A stretch of 24,667 nt of DNA. Source: Prevotella sp. UBA2809 (GTDB taxonomy: Bacteria > Bacteroidota > Bacteroidia > Bacteroidales > Bacteroidaceae). Below the pieces are notes generated by a model. That model was given only the letters and a program-made list of their open reading frames with translations. It was not told the DNA's origin and made no database searches. The translations under genes were made by a program, and so were the position numbers. The stretch's first letter is position 1, and the number at the start of each line of letters is the position of its first letter. Shown here one piece after another: positions 1-5,576 of this stretch. The stretch is taken from positions 117,709-142,375 of the forward strand of contig DEHD01000023.1 in assembly GCA_002351725.1 (NCBI GenBank). Direction: 5' to 3'.

Positions 1-321
1 GCCAACTATGAGTATGGCACTCACAACGAGGCTTACTACAACACAGCTACCTCTAAGTTCCAGAACGAGTGCTGGTGGCAGCGCCGTGTAGAGCTCTGGG
101 GTGAGGGCTTCGCAACCTTCGACATCAAGCGTCTGCAGAAGGGTATCATCCGCAGCTATGCAGGTACCAACCACGTAAGCGGTTATCAGTGGAACATACA
201 GAACACTCCAAACTGGATGAACCTCTGTATCATTCAGAGCGAGACCAACAACAACTCGGCTTGTACAAACAACGAGACACCAAAGCCACTGTCAGGCGAC
301 TCTGATCCATTTGCTTGGTAA
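1..321 (+). CDS. SusD/RagB-family outer-membrane lipoprotein, C-terminal part
   Basis: The reading frame is open from the first base and ends in TAA, giving the last 106 residues of a protein whose start lies outside the window. The stretch WWQRRVELWGEGFATFDIKR is the hallmark C-terminal block of SusD/RagB proteins, where the polypeptide often ends in a short polar tail such as the SDSDPFAW seen here. Family members are surface lipoproteins that bind glycans or peptides and act as the lid of a SusC-type TonB-dependent transporter, so a susC gene is expected just upstream, outside the window. The next gene, another lipoprotein, starts 32 bp downstream and is probably co-transcribed. The substrate cannot be told from this fragment. 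Confidence 0.9.
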   Translation, partial: ANYEYGTHNEAYYNTATSKFQNECWWQRRVELWGEGFATFDIKRLQKGIIRSYAGTNHVSGYQWNIQNTPNWMNLCIIQSETNNNSACTNNETPKPLSGDSDPFAW

Positions 322-353
322 AATCATGTTATATCACTTAAATAAAAAAGATA

Positions 354-1175
354 ATGAAAAAATATTTCTATAACATCATGTTCGCCTTCATCGGAGCACT
401 TGCTTTCACAGCATGCTCTGAGGAGAGCGGAACAGAACCTGGAACCGACAGCAAGCCTGTTGTTACAGTATATCAGTATGAAGCCCAGCTTCCTCTCAGT
501 GCCGACAACGACGTCATTATCCGTGTAGCCGCCAACAGCTCTGTTGAATCTGCCTACTATCTGGCAGAGAAAGCAGAGGAAAAGACCGGTCGCAACATGT
601 CGGCCGAGGCTTATGCCGACTATGTAGTAAGCAATGGTAAAAAGATCGATAATCTGTCGGCTGGCAATCCTGTTGATCTTACTGTTACTGATATGATGGG
701 TGATTACATCATCACTGTGGTAGGCGTCAAGGGCACTACTAAATACTCTACCGAGACTGCTTTCAAGGGACTTGACTGGCGCGATATTGCCACTGGCACC
801 TATTACTATTCAAAGACAAACGTTTCTGGCAAGGAGTCATCGCCAGCCACACTGCAGTACTGTGCAAACGTAGATGGCCTGTATCGCATCAAAGATGCAT
901 TCAGCGCAGGTTTCTCACTGAAGTTCACTGGTACAGGCATGAAGGGCGCCGACGCCACTGGCAACTTTGAGGTGGTTCGCGTAGCAGCCCAGCCCACAGG
1001 TTACACTTATGGAAAGTATGGCGACGTGAGCATCCGCGACGTGGCCACCTGGCAGAACTCAGACGACTATCTGGACAACCAGATGTACGAGAGCGGCTAC
1101 TGCCACTTCTGGGTACAGTACTTCGTATCAGCTGGTAACCTGGGCTATGGTTACGATGAGTTTGTTCCCGAGTGA
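354..1175 (+). CDS. SusD-associated surface lipoprotein, unassigned domains
   Basis: This is a 273-residue lipoprotein. An N-terminal signal sequence ends in the lipobox LAFTAC, with Cys21 as the lipidated residue, followed by an acidic, Ser/Glu/Thr-rich tether. Residues about 35-130 look like an all-beta Ig/FN3-like domain; about 140-273 is a second beta-rich domain beginning GTYYYSK and containing GLYRI. The C-terminal block around YFVSAGNLGYGYDEF resembles the natural end of lipoproteins often found directly after susD, so I read it as complete and not truncated. Position after susD suggests a surface-exposed glycan- or ligand-binding accessory of the same uptake system. That role is inferred from context only. 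A terminator follows at 1227-1275. Confidence 0.75.
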   Translation: MKKYFYNIMFAFIGALAFTACSEESGTEPGTDSKPVVTVYQYEAQLPLSADNDVIIRVAANSSVESAYYLAEKAEEKTGRNMSAEAYADYVVSNGKKIDNLSAGNPVDLTVTDMMGDYIITVVGVKGTTKYSTETAFKGLDWRDIATGTYYYSKTNVSGKESSPATLQYCANVDGLYRIKDAFSAGFSLKFTGTGMKGADATGNFEVVRVAAQPTGYTYGKYGDVSIRDVATWQNSDDYLDNQMYESGYCHFWVQYFVSAGNLGYGYDEFVPE

Positions 1176-1226
1176 CCCCCCGACTATTCAAGGAGGATTC
1201 TAATCAATCTCTCTTTAAATAAACCG

Positions 1227-1275
1227 AGATCCCCTCGCCCGCCCATTGACAGGGCTGCGGGGGGATTGCTTTATA
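1227..1275 (+). terminator. Probable intrinsic terminator of the susD-lipoprotein operon
   Basis: ATCCCC at 1229-1234 pairs with GGGGAT at 1261-1266, with further GC-rich pairing inside (CGCCC region with GGGCTGCG), and the hairpin is followed by a T-rich stretch (TTGCTTTATATA). It lies about 50 bp after the lipoprotein stop and before the promoter of the next gene. The T-tract is interrupted, which lowers certainty. Confidence 0.5.
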
Positions 1276-1330
1276 TACAATGGCAAAAACCGCCCGCACT
1301 ACGGTTAAACATAAAAAAGATACCAAATCA

Positions 1331-1362
1331 TTTGGAAGTATAAATAATTTGCCGTATCTTTG
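1331..1362 (+). promoter_or_regulatory. Bacteroidota promoter of the orphan antitoxin
   Basis: TTTG at 1331-1334, a 20-bp spacer and TATCTTTG at 1355-1362 match the TTTG / TAnnTTTG consensus. Because transcription would start near 1368, the translation start must be the ATG at 1385 and not an upstream in-frame ATG at 1280. Confidence 0.75.
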
Positions 1363-1384
1363 CACACGAATAAAAGCTAGAATT

Positions 1385-1630
1385 ATGGAAGTAGCAATCA
1401 ATAAGAACATTTACAAACAAGCTTCAGACTATGCCAAAGAGCAAGGGCTGAATCTATCATCCGTGATTGAAGATTTCCTGAAACGATTCATCGTACGTAG
1501 TAAGGCCGCTAACGAGCAGGACATACCAGACGTTGTAAAAAGTTTACTTGGTGCTGCCGAGAACATTGATAACGAGGATTTGAACGCACGCGAGTTTTAT
1601 TATCAACACCTTGAAGAAAAGTACAGATGA
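1385..1630 (+). CDS. Orphan type II antitoxin, DUF6364-like
   Basis: An 81-residue protein with a predicted short beta strand and two helices at the N-terminus (MEVAINKNIYKQASDYAKEQG), then NLSSVIEDFLKRF. This is the layout of small ribbon-helix-helix-like antitoxins such as DUF6364 that are usually paired with PIN-domain toxins. The C-terminal part contains DVVKSLLGA and ends in YYQHLEEKYR, typical of the toxin-neutralising tail. An open frame extends back to 1280, but the promoter at 1331-1362 lies inside it, so the ATG at 1385 is chosen. The stop overlaps by ATGA with a second start codon, as expected for a toxin gene, but that downstream frame is only 11 codons long. The family name is from memory of its features. 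Confidence 0.7.
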   Translation: MEVAINKNIYKQASDYAKEQGLNLSSVIEDFLKRFIVRSKAANEQDIPDVVKSLLGAAENIDNEDLNAREFYYQHLEEKYR

Positions 1631-1662
1631 CACGTTTGTTTCTTGACACAACATTAGAATAA
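1627..1662 (+). pseudogene. Remnant of a PIN-domain toxin (11 codons)
   Basis: Starting at the ATGA overlap with the antitoxin, the frame reads MTRLFLDTTLE and then hits TAA at 1660-1662. PIN-domain ribonucleases (VapC-like, about 130-140 residues) characteristically begin with a hydrophobic strand ending in LDTN, whose Asp is the first catalytic metal ligand. The remnant keeps LFLDT but has Thr where Asn is usual. Nothing resembling the rest of a PIN domain remains before the end of tadA at 1681, so the toxin body appears to have been deleted. Confidence 0.55.
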
Positions 1663-1680
1663 ACGATTCCTTCTTAGTGA

Positions 1681-2133
1681 CTATCGCTTTGACTTGAAGA
1701 AATCTTGCATCAGTTGGCGGCACTCGGATTCCAGGACGCCTGTGGTTACTGTGGCCTTGGGATGGAAGGCATTGGGGGCCAGGAGGTGATAGCCGCGTTT
1801 ATCGTCAGGCGTGCCATAAACAATGCGGGGAATCTGAGCCCACCCTATGGCTCCTGCACACATGGTGCAAGGCTCAACGGTGACATAAAGGGTGCAATCG
1901 GTGAGGTACTTGCCGCCAAGGGTGTTGGCAGCTGCTGTGATGGCCTGCATCTCGGCATGGGCGGTGACATCGCAGAGTGTCTCGGTAAGATTGTGGGCAC
2001 GGGATATCACGCGGTCTTTGCAAACCACAACTGCACCAATGGGTATCTCGCCTGCTTTCAGGGCCTCATGGGCCTCGTCGAGTGCCATCTGCATATAGCG
2101 CTCGTCTTTTTTTTGTTGCTGTTCGTCTATCAT
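1681..2133 (-). CDS. tadA: tRNA-specific adenosine deaminase TadA
   Basis: The 150-residue protein deaminates adenosine-34 to inosine in the anticodon of tRNA-Arg(ACG). The zinc site is complete: HAE at residues 59-61 (His59 ligand, Glu61 proton shuttle) and PCTMC with Cys89 and Cys92. Length and layout are normal for the family. An in-frame ATG lies 9 codons further upstream at 2158-2160, but a TATCTTTG promoter element lies between the two ATGs, so the start at 2133 (MIDEQQQ) is preferred. The gene diverges from birA across a 71-bp spacer and converges on the decayed toxin-antitoxin locus. Confidence 0.95.
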   Translation of the reverse strand: MIDEQQQKKDERYMQMALDEAHEALKAGEIPIGAVVVCKDRVISRAHNLTETLCDVTAHAEMQAITAAANTLGGKYLTDCTLYVTVEPCTMCAGAIGWAQIPRIVYGTPDDKRGYHLLAPNAFHPKATVTTGVLESECRQLMQDFFKSKR

Positions 2134-2137
2134 GCTG

Positions 2138-2145
2138 CAAAGATA
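2138..2145 (-). promoter_or_regulatory. -7 element of tadA
   Basis: On the minus strand this reads TATCTTTG, matching TAnnTTTG, and ends only 4 nt before the tadA ATG, implying a leaderless or almost leaderless mRNA. No TTTG was found at the expected -33 distance. Confidence 0.5.
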
Positions 2146-2157
2146 ATTAAATTTTGG

Positions 2158-2185
2158 CACGGATTACACGGATTTCACGGATTTT
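2158..2185. repeat. CACGGATT tandem repeat between tadA and birA
   Basis: Three near-tandem copies of CACGGATT, separated by one base (A, then T), fill the spacer between the two divergent -7 elements. Similar short repeats occur between genes in Bacteroidota as I recall. It occupies the place where -33 boxes would be expected. Confidence 0.65.
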
Positions 2186-2188
2186 TTA

Positions 2189-2196
2189 TATCTTTG
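2189..2196 (+). promoter_or_regulatory. -7 element of birA
   Basis: TATCTTTG matches TAnnTTTG and ends 8 nt before the birA ATG at 2205, so the transcript would have almost no leader. No TTTG lies 19-21 bp upstream; the CACGGATT repeat is there instead. Confidence 0.5.
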
Positions 2197-2204
2197 CACT
2201 CAGA

Positions 2205-2921
2205 ATGATAGATTTAGAGGTTGTACATATAGAAGAAACGGATTCTACTAACCGTTGGATGAAGGAAAACGGGTCGCAGAAGGACATGGTGGTTGTAGCT
2301 GAATACCAGACTGCAGGCAAGGGTTGCGGATCGAACTCGTGGGAGTCGGAACGTGGAAAGAATCTGCTATTCTCGGCCTTTATTCACCCCAAAGACTTTC
2401 AGGCTAAGAGTCAGTTTATCATCACTCAGCTGGTATCGGTGGCGCTTTGCAAAACGATAGAGAGATTCGTGAACAGGCCCGTAGAGATAAAATGGCCCAA
2501 CGACATCTACGTGGGCGACAAGAAGATCTGCGGTGTGCTGATAGAGAACCGTCTGCAGGGGCACATGGTAAAGGACACCATCATAGGTGTGGGCCTGAAT
2601 GTGAACCAGACGGAGTTTAAGAGCGATGCGCCAAACCCCGTATCGATGAAGCAGCTGACGGGAAAAGATACTGACCGCGAGGAGGTGCTGAAGGCTTTTA
2701 TCGACGAGATGAACGAGTGCTGCAGAACCAGAAAATGCATTGCCGAATACAAGGCAAGGCTATACAGGCGTGAGGGAAAGCACAAGTTTATGAAGCAGAA
2801 CACCGTTTTTGAGGCAAGCATTGTGGACGTTAAGGATGACGGACGACTGATGCTGGAAGACGAAAAGGGCGTAGCGCATCTGTTTAGATTTAAGGAAGTG
2901 ACGTTTGTTATTGAACATTGA
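2205..2921 (+). CDS. birA: Biotin-[acetyl-CoA carboxylase] ligase BirA, short form
   Basis: A 238-residue biotin-protein ligase that makes biotinyl-AMP and transfers biotin to the carrier domain of carboxylases. Visible motifs are ETDSTN near residues 11-16, the nucleotide/biotin loop TAGKGCGSNSW at about 37-46 (usual GRGRxGRxW, here diverged), KWPND at 96-100, and the Lys in GDKKICGVLIE at about 104-114. There is no N-terminal helix-turn-helix, so unlike the E. coli protein it should not repress transcription. An open frame extends back to 2154, but the promoter element at 2189-2196 supports the ATG at 2205. The TGA stop lies inside a 7-nt repeat that runs into the pyrH leader. Confidence 0.93.
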   Translation: MIDLEVVHIEETDSTNRWMKENGSQKDMVVVAEYQTAGKGCGSNSWESERGKNLLFSAFIHPKDFQAKSQFIITQLVSVALCKTIERFVNRPVEIKWPNDIYVGDKKICGVLIENRLQGHMVKDTIIGVGLNVNQTEFKSDAPNPVSMKQLTGKDTDREEVLKAFIDEMNECCRTRKCIAEYKARLYRREGKHKFMKQNTVFEASIVDVKDDGRLMLEDEKGVAHLFRFKEVTFVIEH

Positions 2922-2951
2922 ACATTGAATATTGAACATTTAACATTAAAT
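2910..2951 (+). repeat. 7-nt TGAACAT-type repeat spanning the birA stop and pyrH leader
   Basis: Units related to TGAACAT recur with exact 7-nt spacing; TGA triplets start at 2912, 2919, 2926 and 2933, and decayed units continue to 2951. The copy at 2919-2921 is the birA stop codon. Because 7 is not a multiple of 3, the array puts TGA in all three frames just ahead of pyrH. Confidence 0.8.
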
Positions 2952-2953
2952 AT

Positions 2954-3664
2954 ATGGCAAGATTTAAGAGAATTCTGTTGAAGCTCTCGGGCGAGAGTTT
3001 GATGGGAAAACAGGGATACGGCATCGACCCTGAGAGATTGAGCGACTATGCTAACCAGATTAAGGAGATAGCAGGAATGGGCGTTCAGATTGGTATCGTG
3101 ATTGGTGGCGGAAACATCTTCCGCGGATTGTCGGGCTCACAGAAGGGCTTCGACCGTGTGAAGGGCGACCAGATGGGTATGTGCGCCACAGTTATCAACT
3201 CGCTGGCACTTAGCTCGGCTCTTGGCGCAGTGGGCGTTAAGAACAAGGTGCTTACTGCAATCCGCATGGAGCCAATAGGCGAGTTCTACACAAAATGGAA
3301 GGCCATAGAGGCTATGGAGGCTGGATATGTGTGCATCTTCTCGGCTGGTACTGGTTCGCCTTACTTCACTACCGACACAGGTTCAAGCTTGCGTGGTATC
3401 GAGATTGAGGCCGACGTAATGCTTAAGGGCACTCGCGTAGATGGTATCTACACTGCCGACCCAGAGAAGGACCCAACAGCAACCAAGTTCGATGCTATTA
3501 CATATAAAGAGGTACTCGCGCGCGGGTTAAAGGTTATGGACCTGACTGCCATCTGCATGTGTCAGGACAACAACCTGCCTATCTACGTATTCAATATGGA
3601 CGTAGTGGGAAATCTGAAGAAAGTGATGGACGGCGAGCAGATTGGAACGCTCGTGCATAATTAA
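2954..3664 (+). CDS. pyrH: UMP kinase PyrH
   Basis: A 236-residue amino-acid-kinase-fold enzyme that phosphorylates UMP to UDP in pyrimidine synthesis. The N-terminal KLSGESLMG phosphate loop, the GGGNIFRG glycine-rich loop at about residues 54-61, the GTGSPYFTTD UMP-binding segment and the LKGTRVDGIYTADP signature are all present, and length is normal for bacterial PyrH. It starts 32 bp after birA across a repeat array with no clear promoter, so co-transcription with birA is likely. Its TAA stop overlaps the stop of the convergent gene by 4 bp (TTAA), and no terminator separates the two. Confidence 0.97.
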   Translation: MARFKRILLKLSGESLMGKQGYGIDPERLSDYANQIKEIAGMGVQIGIVIGGGNIFRGLSGSQKGFDRVKGDQMGMCATVINSLALSSALGAVGVKNKVLTAIRMEPIGEFYTKWKAIEAMEAGYVCIFSAGTGSPYFTTDTGSSLRGIEIEADVMLKGTRVDGIYTADPEKDPTATKFDAITYKEVLARGLKVMDLTAICMCQDNNLPIYVFNMDVVGNLKKVMDGEQIGTLVHN

Positions 3665-4050
3665 GAGTTTACCTCTTCGAACTCTACGTATTCATCGTCG
3701 CCCTTGTCGAAGATCTTCTTATCTTCCTGGCGCTCATCGATGATAGTTACACCACCGCTTGTAGTTGTTCTACGAGCGGTTTTTTGTTCAGTAGAGCCAT
3801 CTGCCGAGCTATAATAGCCACCAGTGCGGCGGCCACCCTGCTGCTGACCGGGTTTACGACTACTCTTGAAATAATCCTCACCAAAAGGATTACGTTCTTT
3901 CTGCTCATTGCGTTTTCCACGGCGATAGAGGAAATCCTCGGCGTCTTCGCGTAAGCGCTTAACATTGCGATACATGAAATTAATCACGAGTATCACAATA
4001 ACAGCAATGGCGATAAGCCCAAAGACAATAATGCCCAAAATAACCTGCAT
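3661..4050 (-). CDS. DUF4834-like small membrane protein
   Basis: A 129-residue protein with one N-terminal transmembrane helix (about residues 2-26, Ile/Val-rich) followed by a basic, then Gln/Gly/Arg-rich low-complexity stretch and an acidic C-terminal tail. The composition and the location after pssA fit the DUF4834 family that I recall from this position in Bacteroidales genomes. No catalytic motif is visible and the function is unknown. It is the third gene of the psd-pssA operon, 13 bp after pssA. The topology suggests a membrane-anchored protein with a disordered soluble domain. Confidence 0.65.
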   Translation of the reverse strand: MQVILGIIVFGLIAIAVIVILVINFMYRNVKRLREDAEDFLYRRGKRNEQKERNPFGEDYFKSSRKPGQQQGGRRTGGYYSSADGSTEQKTARRTTTSGGVTIIDERQEDKKIFDKGDDEYVEFEEVNS

Positions 4051-4063
4051 AACCTACAGATTT

Positions 4064-4747
4064 TTAATTATTAGAATTGTTAGTAATTACAGACAGCAGC
4101 ACGTACCATGCGATGATGGCCGCAAAACCGCTGACCCCAAGAAACAGCAACAGGGGGATGCACGACAAAACGAAGATGTACTTAACCTCGTTGCCCTTGA
4201 AGCCCCAGTGCTTGAATTTTAGTGCAAACATAGGTATCTCGGCAATCAGCAGATAACTGCTGACGAAAACGCCAGCAATAATAACCAGCGAAAGGTTAGA
4301 ACCGATGAATGGCGCCGTCTTCATCCAATCGCCAGCACCAGCAATCAACGACCCCCAGAACAGCGCATTAGCAGGAGTTGGGAGACCAATGAAACCCAAA
4401 GCCTGACGCTCGTCGAGGTTAAACTTTGCCAAGCGCAAAGCAGAAAAAGCCGCCATCACAAAAACAAGGAAAGGCAGCAGTTCTGTCTCTGGTCTGAGAT
4501 ATTCGAATACAATAGCCGATGGTGCGAAACCGAAGGTGATATCATCGGCCAGTGAATCGAGCTCCTTGCCTATTGGTGATGATACGCCAAGCAGACGGGC
4601 ACTCATACCATCGAAGAAATCGAATACGGCTCCGATGATGATAAAAAGCAACGCCATCTCGAAATCGCCCAAGAAAGCGAAGTATGTAGCTACGCAACCT
4701 GAAATAAGATTGCAGCATGTTATCGTGTTAGGGATGTGCTTCTTCAT
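4064..4747 (-). CDS. pssA: CDP-diacylglycerol-serine O-phosphatidyltransferase PssA
   Basis: A 227-residue integral membrane enzyme that makes phosphatidylserine from CDP-diacylglycerol and serine. The CDP-alcohol phosphatidyltransferase motif is complete: Asp43-x2-Asp46-Gly47-x2-Ala50-Arg51-x8-Gly60-x3-Asp64-x3-Asp68. Several hydrophobic segments follow, giving about six to eight membrane helices. The frame extends back to 4804, but the ATG at 4747 is chosen because MKKHIPNTITCCNL is the usual family start and the ATG overlaps the psd stop (ATGA), showing translational coupling. It supplies substrate to the decarboxylase encoded just before it. Confidence 0.95.
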   Translation of the reverse strand: MKKHIPNTITCCNLISGCVATYFAFLGDFEMALLFIIIGAVFDFFDGMSARLLGVSSPIGKELDSLADDITFGFAPSAIVFEYLRPETELLPFLVFVMAAFSALRLAKFNLDERQALGFIGLPTPANALFWGSLIAGAGDWMKTAPFIGSNLSLVIIAGVFVSSYLLIAEIPMFALKFKHWGFKGNEVKYIFVLSCIPLLLFLGVSGFAAIIAWYVLLSVITNNSNN

Positions 4748-5433
4748 GCCAGCTTTGCTATAACAGTTTGATCGCCTGTGGTGGGCTGGTTCATAGTAAC
4801 ACATGCCTTAGCGGTAAGGGGCAGGAACACATCTACGCGCGAACCTAACTTAATAAAGCCAAGGTGCTCGTCGATGTAGCACTCCTCACCGTCCTTAGCA
4901 TAGGTAACGATGCGGCGAGCCAACGCTCCAGCTATCTGGCGCACAAGGATGTCCTGACCATCGGCTGTGGTGATCATGATATCAGCATGCTCGTTCTCCT
5001 CACTGGCCTTAGGCAGCCAGGCCTTATGATAGTTACCGTTAAAGTGCTTTACAAACTTAACCTTACCATCAACAGGATACCAGTTGGCATGAACGTTGAG
5101 CGGACTCATAAAGATACTTATCATGAGTCGCTTGTCGTGGAAATATGTATTTTCCTCGGCCTCTTCAACCACAACGATTTTTCCATCGGCAGGGGCTACA
5201 ACCAGCTTGTCGGTATCGCCATTAAAATAGCGAATAGGACAGCGATAGAAGTTAAGGGCAATAAACCACGCTGTGCAGAATACTACCATAAAAATCCAGA
5301 AAGGTATGGTGGTATCGAGACCGTACCACAGCAATGAACCTATACCGATGATGGCCAAAGCACTGAGTGTCAACTCGTTAGTGCCTTCACGATGTATTCT
5401 AATCTTCTTGAGTTTCTTTATTCTTTCTCCCAT
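4744..5433 (-). CDS. psd: Phosphatidylserine decarboxylase proenzyme Psd
   Basis: A 229-residue membrane-associated proenzyme that converts phosphatidylserine to phosphatidylethanolamine. Two hydrophobic segments lie at about residues 22-62. Soluble motifs are APADG at 80-84, the His-containing MSPLNVHANW at 109-118, and LGS at 196-198, where cleavage before Ser198 would create the pyruvoyl group. The short length and the LGS-R rather than LGST cleavage site match the compact PSD-A type, not the E. coli form. It is the first gene of the operon psd-pssA-DUF4834 and has a near-perfect promoter at 5465-5496. Confidence 0.95.
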   Translation of the reverse strand: MGERIKKLKKIRIHREGTNELTLSALAIIGIGSLLWYGLDTTIPFWIFMVVFCTAWFIALNFYRCPIRYFNGDTDKLVVAPADGKIVVVEEAEENTYFHDKRLMISIFMSPLNVHANWYPVDGKVKFVKHFNGNYHKAWLPKASEENEHADIMITTADGQDILVRQIAGALARRIVTYAKDGEECYIDEHLGFIKLGSRVDVFLPLTAKACVTMNQPTTGDQTVIAKLA

Positions 5434-5464
5434 TAGTTACATTCCGATTGTTTCTTTCTGGGTG

Positions 5465-5496
5465 CAAAGGTACATCTTTTTTTTGAGTATTACAAA
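5465..5496 (-). promoter_or_regulatory. Promoter of psd-pssA-DUF4834
   Basis: On the minus strand TTTG (5493-5496), a 20-bp spacer containing an A8 run, and TACCTTTG (5465-5472) match the Bacteroidota consensus exactly. It is back to back with the dnaE promoter, 16 bp away. Confidence 0.85.
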
Positions 5497-5512
5497 CTTT
5501 TCACTTTTTTCT

Positions 5513-5544
5513 TTTGGTAATCTCGAAAAATCAATGTACCTTTG
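5513..5544 (+). promoter_or_regulatory. Promoter of dnaE
   Basis: TTTG at 5513-5516, a 20-bp spacer and TACCTTTG at 5537-5544 match the consensus exactly. It fixes the dnaE start at the ATG at 5577, not at 5514. Confidence 0.85.
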
Positions 5545-5576
5545 AACCACAAAAATCAGCATTTTCGATAAAAAAG

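Noticed and set aside
1140..1200. Possible frameshift truncating the lipoprotein after residue 273
   Set aside because: The final YFVSAGNLGYGYDEF block looks like the natural family end, and a terminator follows soon after.
1280..1384. N-terminal extension of the antitoxin from the ATG at 1280
   Set aside because: The consensus promoter at 1331-1362 lies within it and the extra residues are unlike the family.
1705..2208. 167-codon open frame antisense to tadA
   Set aside because: tadA has its complete catalytic motifs; the antisense product resembles nothing and lacks a start signal.
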